A stretch of 33,681 nt of DNA from Bacteroidales bacterium UBA1735 (lineage in GTDB: Bacteria > Bacteroidota > Bacteroidia > Bacteroidales > Paludibacteraceae), in the NCBI GenBank assembly GCA_002315745.1, contig DCID01000025.1, forward strand, positions 1,516 to 35,196, in the 5' to 3' direction. This document shows, piece after piece, positions 23,707 to 29,952 of the stretch; position 1 is the stretch's first letter; the number at the start of each line of letters is the position of its first letter. The notes beneath the pieces are model-generated. The model saw only the letters and a program-made list of their open reading frames with translations. It had not been told where the DNA came from and did no database searches. A program made the position numbers and the translations under genes.

Positions 23707-23751
23707 AAAAAAGTTCTAGAAGTTCTAGAAAGTCTAGAAGTTCTAGAAATA
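23707..23751. repeat. 9-bp CTAGAA tandem repeats in the clpP leader
   Basis: CTAGAAGTT, CTAGAAAGT, CTAGAAGTT and CTAGAAATA are four exact-period 9-bp units (23716-23751), preceded by a degenerate AAAAAAGTT. They end 19 nt before the clpP ATG. Related arrays are at 32928-32999 (gyrB leader) and 28274-28308 (inside queG). Confidence 0.9.
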
Positions 23752-23770
23752 GTCCCAACAATTAACATAT

Positions 23771-24457
23771 ATGAATAACGATTTCTTAAATTTTGCTACA
23801 GCACAAGGGCTGAACTCTATGCATGTAGAGAAAGTGATGACCGACGCACAAGCGAATGTGATTCGTGATAATTATATCTCCCCCTCTATCTTAGAGGAGC
23901 GTCAACTCAATGTGACGCAGATGGATGTGTTCTCTCGTTTAATGATGGATCGCATCATCTTCTTGGGGACGGAGGTGAATGACTACACCGCTAATGTGAT
24001 TCAAGCGCAGTTACTTTACTTGGATTCGGTTGATAACGATCGCGATATTAGTATCTATCTCAATACCCCTGGTGGCAGTGTATATGCTGGTTTGGGTATT
24101 TATGATACGATGCAGTTCGTGCGCTCTAAGGTAGCCACTATCTGCACGGGTTTGGCAGCATCTATGGGTGCAGTCTTGCTGGTGGCAGGTGAGAAGAATA
24201 TGCGTGCAGCGTTGCCTCATAGTCGTGTGATGATTCATCAACCTTTAGGAGGTATCCAAGGGCAGGCATCGGATATTGAGATCACCGCCAAAGAGATTCT
24301 TAAACTCAAGGACGAACTCTATCAGATCATTGCTGACCACTCCGGTCAGAACATCGATCGTATTCGTCAAGATGCGGATCGTGACCATTGGATGACGGCA
24401 AAGGAGGCGCTGGATTATGGCATGATTGACCGCATATACACTCGTAAAGGAGAATAA
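23771..24457 (+). CDS. clpP: ATP-dependent Clp protease proteolytic subunit
   Basis: A 228-residue serine protease subunit. The catalytic serine is S131 in GLAASMGAVLL, the histidine H156 in VMIHQPLGG, and the aspartate falls in the RQDADRDHW block (201-205). NTPGGSV lines the oxyanion region. The N-terminal extension of about 35 residues is a propeptide-like segment, longer than in E. coli but common in Bacteroidetes. ClpP forms the degradative chamber capped by ClpX, whose gene begins 2 nt after its stop. The 9-bp CTAGAA array immediately precedes it. Confidence 0.97.
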   Translation: MNNDFLNFATAQGLNSMHVEKVMTDAQANVIRDNYISPSILEERQLNVTQMDVFSRLMMDRIIFLGTEVNDYTANVIQAQLLYLDSVDNDRDISIYLNTPGGSVYAGLGIYDTMQFVRSKVATICTGLAASMGAVLLVAGEKNMRAALPHSRVMIHQPLGGIQGQASDIEITAKEILKLKDELYQIIADHSGQNIDRIRQDADRDHWMTAKEALDYGMIDRIYTRKGE

Positions 24458-24459
24458 TA

Positions 24460-25707
24460 ATGGCACGCAATAGTAAATCCGATAAATGTTCGTTTTGTGG
24501 AAGAGGCGAACGTCATCTCTTCCAAGGCGATGATGGGGCATTCATTTGCTACGACTGTATCGAAGCGGGACACAAGATGGTGCAAGAGGAGATTGCGCAT
24601 CAAGGCAAAGCTGCCGATATGAACAACCTCTCTTTGAGCAATCTTCCCAAACCTGCGGACATCAAGGCCTTCTTAGATCAATACGTGATCGGTCAAGATG
24701 AAGCAAAGAAGTACCTATCTGTTGCTGTTTATAACCATTATAAGCGCCTACTACAACCCCAAGACGATGGGGTCGAGATCGAGAAATCCAACATCGTTAT
24801 GGTTGGTTCAACGGGAACGGGTAAGACGCTTATGGCACGCACTATTGCTAAACTCTTAGCCGTACCATTTACCATCGTGGATGCTACCGTTTTGACCGAA
24901 GCAGGTTACGTAGGTGAAGATGTGGAATCATTGCTTGTACGACTATTACAGGAAGCCGATTATGATGTCCGTCGTGCTGAGAAAGGTATCGTTTTTATTG
25001 ATGAAATAGACAAGATAGCTCGTAAAGCCGATAACCCCAGTATCACTCGTGATGTGAGTGGTGAAGGTGTGCAACAGGGCTTGCTCAAACTGCTTGAAGG
25101 TAGTGTGGTCAATGTGCCACCTCAAGGCGGACGTAAGCACCCGGAGCAGGAGTTCATCCATGTGAATACGCAGAATATCCTCTTTATTTGCGGCGGCGCA
25201 TTTGATGGTATCGAGCGTAAGATTGCTCAACGTCTCAATACCCAAGTGGTCGGATTTGATGCTTCGCTCAAGAGTCAGAAAGTGGATAAGAACGACTTAC
25301 TTAAGTATATAGCGCCTCAGGATTTAAAGGCCTTTGGTCTCATTCCTGAGATCATCGGTCGTTTGCCTATTCTTACCTATTTAGAGCCCTTAGATAGGGA
25401 TGCATTACGCCGTATCTTAGTAACGCCTAAGAACGCTATCACTAAGCAGTATCAGAAACTATTAGGTATGGATGGTGTTCAACTCACCTTTGAACCTGAA
25501 GCGCTGGATTTCATTGTGGATAAAGCTATTGAGTTTAAGTTAGGTGCTCGTGGATTGCGTAGCCTCACAGAGACGATCATGATCGACCTGATGTATGATC
25601 TGCCGTCCCAATCGCAAGATAAACCGACCTCTTTTGTCATCACTCGTGCTTTGGCGGAAGAGAAAATCAATAAAGCAGACCGCATACGGTTACAGAACGC
25701 AGTCTGA
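24460..25707 (+). CDS. clpX: ATP-dependent Clp protease ATPase subunit ClpX
   Basis: A 415-residue AAA+ unfoldase. The zinc-binding domain has C10-X2-C13 and C30-X2-C33. Walker A is GSTGTGKT (116-123), Walker B is in IVFIDEIDKIARK, and the substrate-pore stretch containing EAGYVGEDVE follows Walker A. GARGLRS near the end is the sensor-2 arginine region. ClpX unfolds tagged proteins and feeds ClpP; it is translated from the same message, 2 nt after clpP. It overlaps the following NlpC/P60 gene by one base (TGATG). Confidence 0.98.
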   Translation: MARNSKSDKCSFCGRGERHLFQGDDGAFICYDCIEAGHKMVQEEIAHQGKAADMNNLSLSNLPKPADIKAFLDQYVIGQDEAKKYLSVAVYNHYKRLLQPQDDGVEIEKSNIVMVGSTGTGKTLMARTIAKLLAVPFTIVDATVLTEAGYVGEDVESLLVRLLQEADYDVRRAEKGIVFIDEIDKIARKADNPSITRDVSGEGVQQGLLKLLEGSVVNVPPQGGRKHPEQEFIHVNTQNILFICGGAFDGIERKIAQRLNTQVVGFDASLKSQKVDKNDLLKYIAPQDLKAFGLIPEIIGRLPILTYLEPLDRDALRRILVTPKNAITKQYQKLLGMDGVQLTFEPEALDFIVDKAIEFKLGARGLRSLTETIMIDLMYDLPSQSQDKPTSFVITRALAEEKINKADRIRLQNAV

Positions 25708-26492
25708 TGCAAGCCATTGTCCTTCATAGTGTCGTGCCCGTTCGCCAAGAGGCGTCTGAAGGTAGTGAGCAACTCACCCAGTTGCTCTTTGCGCAGGTGG
25801 TGACTATCTTAGAGGAACAGCCGCGTTGGACACGTGTTTGCTTGGACGAAGATGGACAAATAGGTTGGGTGGATCGAAAGATGATCATTCCTATGTCCGA
25901 CACGGAGGCACAACAGATGGCAAAGGTAGCGCAACAAGCCATTGTTAGGATGCCAATGGCGTACGCGGTGAGCGAGAACAATGGTCAAACTATTCCCCTT
26001 ACCGCAGGAACCCATTTGCCTAACTACCAAGATGGTCGCTTTGACATCCTCGGTGTGTCTTTCCGTATTGACCCCCAGATGGTGGCGGAGCAGCCGCTAA
26101 CGATGAACGCTTCGACATTGATGGAGACCGTCCGTTTCTTCCTCAATATTCCCTATCTATGGGGTGGAAAGAATGCCTTAGGTATGGATTGCTCAGGGTT
26201 TACCCAAGTCATCTGCTCTCTCTTTGGAAGGTCGCTACGTCGTAACGCTTCGGAGCAAGCCCAACAAGGACATGAAGTCTCCGGGTTGTCACATGCCCAA
26301 GTGGGTGACCTCGTTTTCTTTGACCATGAAGATGGACGTATCAGTCATGTGGGGATATTGCTTGATGGTGAGCGCGTCATTCATTGCTCGGGTAGAGTAA
26401 AAGTAGAGAAGATCGACCAAAAGGGGATCTTCTCTAATGAACCAAACGTGGGCTATACGCACCACCTTGTCGCTATTAGGCGAGTTGATTAA
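25707..26492 (+). CDS. NlpC/P60 family cysteine peptidase with SH3-like N-terminal domains
   Basis: A 261-residue protein. Residues 1-60 form an SH3b-like domain (VVPVRQEASEGSEQLTQLLF, GWVDRK), a second lies at about 75-125, and the NlpC/P60 domain follows with C162 in GMDCSGF, H214 in RISHVGILL and H226 in VIHCSGRV. This matches the gamma-D-glutamyl-diamino-acid dipeptidyl peptidases that trim peptidoglycan peptides for recycling. No signal peptide is visible, so it probably acts in the cytoplasm. It is coupled to clpX by a one-base overlap. Its 3' end overlaps the convergent efp gene by 4 nt and no terminator is seen between them. Confidence 0.9.
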   Translation: MQAIVLHSVVPVRQEASEGSEQLTQLLFAQVVTILEEQPRWTRVCLDEDGQIGWVDRKMIIPMSDTEAQQMAKVAQQAIVRMPMAYAVSENNGQTIPLTAGTHLPNYQDGRFDILGVSFRIDPQMVAEQPLTMNASTLMETVRFFLNIPYLWGGKNALGMDCSGFTQVICSLFGRSLRRNASEQAQQGHEVSGLSHAQVGDLVFFDHEDGRISHVGILLDGERVIHCSGRVKVEKIDQKGIFSNEPNVGYTHHLVAIRRVD

Positions 26493-27052
26493 CGAACGCG
26501 CTCGCAGTAACTACCATCGCGTGTATCTACGCGAATGATTTCTCCCTCGTTGCAGAACAAAGGTACGCGAATCTCTGCACCCGTCTCCAACTTAGCAGGT
26601 TTGAGTGTGTTGGTAGCGGTATCGCCCTTAATACCAGGCTCGGTATATGCGATAGCCAACTCTACCTTAGTAGGTAATTCAGCAAAGAGCACGGTCTCGG
26701 TGGAAGCATCGCTCACTACTTCGCAAACCATACCTTCTTTTAAGAAATCTACACCAGTGATGAGATCATGAGCGATAGGAATCTGCTCAAAGGTCTCTTG
26801 ATTCATGAAGATATAATCTTCACCCTCCTGATAGAGGAATTGGTGAGGACGACGCTCTACGCGTACATCTTCTAGTTTCTCACTGATGTCGAAACGACGG
26901 TCTAATACACGGCCATCTACTACATCTTTCATCTTCACGCGCATGAAGGTGTTACCCTTACCAGGTTTCACATGAAGGAACTCGATCACGAAATACAAAC
27001 GACCATCCAAGCGGATGCAAACGCCGTTCTTAATGTCTTGTGAATTAATCAT
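26489..27052 (-). CDS. efp: Elongation factor P
   Basis: A 187-residue protein of standard EF-P length with KOW, OB and C-terminal domains. The loop HVKPGKGNTFMRVK places the lysine that may be modified at K32. EF-P relieves ribosome stalling at polyproline. No EpmA/EpmB gene is in the window, so the modification is unknown. It converges on the NlpC/P60 gene with a 4-nt overlap and diverges from marC, whose promoter lies back to back with its own. Confidence 0.97.
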   Translation of the reverse strand: MINSQDIKNGVCIRLDGRLYFVIEFLHVKPGKGNTFMRVKMKDVVDGRVLDRRFDISEKLEDVRVERRPHQFLYQEGEDYIFMNQETFEQIPIAHDLITGVDFLKEGMVCEVVSDASTETVLFAELPTKVELAIAYTEPGIKGDTATNTLKPAKLETGAEIRVPLFCNEGEIIRVDTRDGSYCERVR

Positions 27053-27102
27053 AATTATGTATAATTTGTTTTAATAAATGCGCTTTTTCACGTTTCAGCG
27101 TG

Positions 27103-27134
27103 CAAAAGTACAAAAAAAAATCGAATTATGCAAA
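27103..27134 (-). promoter_or_regulatory. Promoter of efp
   Basis: On the minus strand, TTTG (27131-27134) is followed after 20 bp by TACTTTTG (27103-27110). The -33 box lies only 4 bp from that of the marC promoter on the other strand. Confidence 0.8.
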
Positions 27135-27138
27135 AAGA

Positions 27139-27170
27139 TTTGCACATTTGCACATTTTTTTATACCTTTG
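27139..27170 (+). promoter_or_regulatory. Promoter of marC (and probably queG-rpiB-radical SAM)
   Basis: TTTG (27139-27142), 20 bp, TACCTTTG (27163-27170). The ATG at 27189 is about 12 nt past the expected transcription start. Confidence 0.85.
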
Positions 27171-27188
27171 CGGCAAATTTAAACTATT

Positions 27189-27800
27189 ATGGCAGATTTT
27201 TTTATTCGATTCAGTGCTTTTTTGGGTGAATTTGACATTTGGCAAGTGTTATCATCGTTTGTGTTTTTGATTGCCATTATTGACCCCTTTGGTAATATAC
27301 CCGTCACCATTGCTATGGAGGAGAAGGGCACTAAGATTAGTGCTTGGCGGGTGTGCTTAGCGAGTACTGTCATCTTGATGGTTTTCTTGTTCTTGGGCGA
27401 ATGGGTACTCAAGTTATTCAATGTTCAGATTGAGTATTTTGCTGTAGCCGGTGGATTTATCATCTTCTTGATGGCGTTAGAGATGATTCTCGATATCGTC
27501 ATTTTCCAACCTACCCAGTTTAGTGGTTCGGGATCGATTGTGCCTCTCGCTTTCCCGATGTATGCAGGTCCTGGTGCCTTTACGGCATTGCTTTCTATTA
27601 CGGCGGAGTACTCCATTATCAACTTGCTTTACTCGTTGGTACTCTGTATGCTAGTGTTGTATTTGGTACTTATTGGCACGCACTGGTTGACGAAGTATCT
27701 AGGTGAAACGTCACTCTATATTATTCGTAAGTTCTTTGGCATTATTGTGCTTGCTATATCGTGTAAGTTGATGTTCGGTAACCTAGCCGCCATCTTCTAA
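27189..27800 (+). CDS. MarC family integral membrane protein
   Basis: A 203-residue protein with six hydrophobic segments, the MarC/UPF0056 layout. LIAIIDPFGNIPVTIAM in the first segment and PLAFPMYAGPGAFTALLSI in the middle are the family signatures. The molecular role is not established; an earlier link to multiple antibiotic resistance has not held up for the E. coli protein. It shares one base with the queG start (TAATG) and probably leads that operon. Confidence 0.93.
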   Translation: MADFFIRFSAFLGEFDIWQVLSSFVFLIAIIDPFGNIPVTIAMEEKGTKISAWRVCLASTVILMVFLFLGEWVLKLFNVQIEYFAVAGGFIIFLMALEMILDIVIFQPTQFSGSGSIVPLAFPMYAGPGAFTALLSITAEYSIINLLYSLVLCMLVLYLVLIGTHWLTKYLGETSLYIIRKFFGIIVLAISCKLMFGNLAAIF

Positions 27801-28483
27801 TGAACGCTGTACAAGTCTTACAGTTAGCTCGCGAAGTCGGTTTGGACGATGCGGCACTTGTTTCTGCTCAGCGATTGGATGCCGAGGCGGCATTCATGGA
27901 GAGTTGGGTAGCAAATGGACTGCATGGGAACATGTCTTACTTGGAGCGCAATCGAGAGTTACGTTATGACCCACGAGAGTTAGTCCCAGGTGCGAAAACG
28001 ATTGTGGTGGGAGTATTGACCTACGACCATAGTGGTCATGACTATCATCGCGCTGTGAAGTCCAAACTCTATGAGTTAGAGGCGAAAATACGGGAGTTGG
28101 ATGCTACTGTTGAAGTGGCGGATACACAGCATGTTTTTTGTGACTCGGCTCCGTTCTTAGAACGCGCTTGGGCGGTGAAAGCAGGGCTTGGATTTATTGG
28201 TAAGAACCACCAGTTCATCCATCCCACCTTAGGTTCGTATGTCCACTTAGGAGAATTGGTGCTCAATACACACTTTGAACCTTTTGAACCCTTAGAACTT
28301 TTAAAACAGCCCGCAGGGCGTCTTCAACCCTCACGCTGTGCGGATTGCACCAAGTGCCTCGCCGCTTGCCCAGGTCAGGCATTAGGTCAAGCCGAATGGG
28401 ATGCTCGTCGTTGCGTGGCATATGTAACCCATCGATGTGAAATTTGTCAACAAGTTTGTCCATATAATGAAACCATTCAATGA
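27800..28483 (+). CDS. queG: Epoxyqueuosine reductase QueG, C-terminally short
   Basis: A 227-residue protein. The N-terminal cobalamin-binding part has YLERNRELRYDPRELVPGAK and CDSAPFLERAWAVKAGLGFI, which carries the presumed catalytic aspartate. Eight cluster cysteines are present: CADCTKCLAACP, the cysteine of RRCVAY, and CEICQQVCP. It reduces epoxyqueuosine in tRNA to queuosine, after QueA. Homologues are usually 300-380 residues; this one stops 6 residues after the last cysteine motif, lacking the C-terminal helical repeat, and is shortened between RRCVAYVTH and RCEIC. Between LNTH and PSRCADC lies FEPFEPLELLKQPAGRLQ, where relatives have only a few residues; 9-bp repeats encode it. rpiB starts 1 nt after the stop. 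Confidence 0.88.
   Translation: MNAVQVLQLAREVGLDDAALVSAQRLDAEAAFMESWVANGLHGNMSYLERNRELRYDPRELVPGAKTIVVGVLTYDHSGHDYHRAVKSKLYELEAKIRELDATVEVADTQHVFCDSAPFLERAWAVKAGLGFIGKNHQFIHPTLGSYVHLGELVLNTHFEPFEPLELLKQPAGRLQPSRCADCTKCLAACPGQALGQAEWDARRCVAYVTHRCEICQQVCPYNETIQ
28274..28308 (+). repeat. 9-bp tandem repeats within queG
   Basis: TTTGAACCT, TTTGAACCC, TTAGAACTT and TTAAAACAG have exact 9-bp periodicity and encode the FEPFEPLELLK stretch. The TAGAAC core matches the CTAGAAC units of the gyrB leader array (32928-32999). Confidence 0.75.
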
Positions 28484-28484
28484 A

Positions 28485-28916
28485 ATGAAGATTGCTCTCG
28501 CGTCGGATCACGCGGGGTATAACCTCAAACAAGAGGTCATGGCATACCTTACCAAACAGGGTGCCGAGTTAAAAGATTTTGGTTGTTTCTCGACCGAGAG
28601 TTGTGACTATCCTGATTTTGCCCACCCATTGGCTATAGCGGTGGAGAAAGGCGAATTCGATTTTGGTATTACCATTTGCTCAACGGGTAATGGTATATGC
28701 ATCACTGCCAATAAGCACCAAGGAATACGTGCTGCTTTGTGCTGGGACGTGCCTTTGGCAGATTTTGCCCGCCGTCACAATAACGCCAATGTCTTAGGTA
28801 TGCCCGCCAACTATATCTCTCAGGAGAAAGCGTTGGCTATTGTGCAACAGTTCTTTACCACCGATTTTGAGGGTGGTCGCCACGAGCGTCGTGTCAATAA
28901 GATTCCTGTGGCATAG
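28485..28916 (+). CDS. rpiB: Ribose-5-phosphate isomerase B
   Basis: A 143-residue protein starting MKIALASDHAGYNLKQEVMA, where D8/H9 bind substrate. ICSTGNGICITANK holds the catalytic cysteine and anion-hole loop, and DFARRHNNANVLGMP the conserved histidine and asparagines. It interconverts ribulose-5-phosphate and ribose-5-phosphate. The start at 28485 is 1 nt past queG and directly begins the conserved block; upstream in-frame ATGs lie in queG. Confidence 0.96.
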   Translation: MKIALASDHAGYNLKQEVMAYLTKQGAELKDFGCFSTESCDYPDFAHPLAIAVEKGEFDFGITICSTGNGICITANKHQGIRAALCWDVPLADFARRHNNANVLGMPANYISQEKALAIVQQFFTTDFEGGRHERRVNKIPVA

Positions 28917-29853
28917 AACGATCAATCTGCTCCGAGCAGAATCATCTTACGCGCTATCCCTATTGGGGGTAGTGCGTGTTCGTCATTTACCCACGTTCGT
29001 CTCTATCGAGCCTGCTAATATTTGTCAACTTCACTGTCCTCAATGTCCAGTAGGCACTCAACATCTGACAGCGAAGCGGTCTGACTTCCAATTTTCCAAT
29101 TTTCAAATTTTACTCCCGCAGATAGCACCCTATGCCCATACTGTGCAGTTCTACTTCCAAGGTGAGCCTTTGCTGAACTCGGATCTGCCGAAGATGATTG
29201 CCCTTGCCCATCAAGCAGGACTGTACACGATTGTCTCAACCAATGCTCAATCGCTGACACCTATCTTGGCGAAGCAATTGGTCGCATCTGGTTTGAGCCG
29301 TATTATTGTCTCTATCGACGGCATGAGTGAAGCGTCGTATAATGCCTATCGGGTAGGAGGTAGTTTGCATAAAGCATTAGACGGATTAACTTACTTGCGT
29401 CAGGCTAAGAACGAGATAGGAGCACCTATTCATATCGAACTGCAATGCTTGCGCCTCAGGAGTAATGAGCATGAATGGGCAGCGATGAAAAGTCACTATC
29501 GTGTTATGGGTGCGGATAGCCTTACCTTCAAGACGGCACAGTTCTATCACTATGAAAAGGGTAATCCACTTATGCCATCCAACGAACGCTACTCACGTTA
29601 TACCCGTCTATCGGATGGTACCTATCGTCTCAAACATCGCCATATCCACGCCTGCCATCGCCTTTGGACAGGGGCTGTTATCACTACTACTGGCGAACTC
29701 TTACCCTGCTGTATGGATAAGGCGGCGCAGTATAGTTTCGGGAATGTATTTGAGTCTTCTTTCGAGCAATGTTACCATAGCCTTGCTGCCGACCATTTCC
29801 GTGCCCACCTTCTAAGCACCCATTTCGATTTACCTATCTGTCAAAACTGTTAA
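28891..29853 (+). CDS. Radical SAM/SPASM domain protein
   Basis: About 320 residues if started at the GTG at 28891; an in-frame ATG at 28840 would overlap rpiB by 77 nt, so the start is uncertain. The radical SAM cluster motif CX3CX2C is in NICQLHCPQCPVG (codons 29023-29046). VQFYFQGEPLLN and VSIDGMSEASYNAYR are typical of SPASM-type enzymes. The C-terminal half has CHRLWTGAVITTTGELLPCC and ends PICQNC, giving cysteines for auxiliary clusters. The substrate is unknown; no precursor peptide is apparent nearby. SDFQFSNFQILLPQ shortly after the cluster motif is encoded by 8-bp repeats (29088-29111). It is the last gene of the marC-queG-rpiB run. Confidence 0.85.
   Translation: MSIRFLWHRTINLLRAESSYALSLLGVVRVRHLPTFVSIEPANICQLHCPQCPVGTQHLTAKRSDFQFSNFQILLPQIAPYAHTVQFYFQGEPLLNSDLPKMIALAHQAGLYTIVSTNAQSLTPILAKQLVASGLSRIIVSIDGMSEASYNAYRVGGSLHKALDGLTYLRQAKNEIGAPIHIELQCLRLRSNEHEWAAMKSHYRVMGADSLTFKTAQFYHYEKGNPLMPSNERYSRYTRLSDGTYRLKHRHIHACHRLWTGAVITTTGELLPCCMDKAAQYSFGNVFESSFEQCYHSLAADHFRAHLLSTHFDLPICQNC
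29088..29111 (+). repeat. 8-bp tandem repeats inside the radical SAM gene
   Basis: CCAATTTT, CCAATTTT and CAAATTTT follow without a gap (24 bp, a multiple of three) and encode part of FQFSNFQILL. Confidence 0.8.
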
Positions 29854-29857
29854 AATA

Positions 29858-29878
29858 GGATAATTTTGTAAATTATCC
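29858..29878 (+). other. Hairpin after the radical SAM gene
   Basis: GGATAATT-TTGTA-AATTATCC gives an 8-bp stem a few bases past the stop codon. It is A/T-rich and not followed by a T-run, so it is a weak terminator candidate at best. Confidence 0.4.
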
Positions 29879-29896
29879 CGAAAAAGTTGGGAAATA

Positions 29897-29928
29897 TTTG
29901 CATATATCGAAATAATGTTGTAATTTTG
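29897..29928 (+). promoter_or_regulatory. Promoter of malQ
   Basis: TTTG (29897-29900), 20 bp, TAATTTTG (29921-29928). A 6-codon frame ATG...TAG (29943-29963) overlaps the malQ start at 29953 in another frame. Confidence 0.8.
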
Positions 29929-29952
29929 CACCCAAATAAAAAATGAACCACT

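Noticed and set aside
28840..28890. ATG at 28840 as start of the radical SAM protein
   Set aside because: It would lie 77 nt inside rpiB with no sign of a ribosome-binding site, and the extra residues do not look like the family; a later GTG is a better but uncertain choice.
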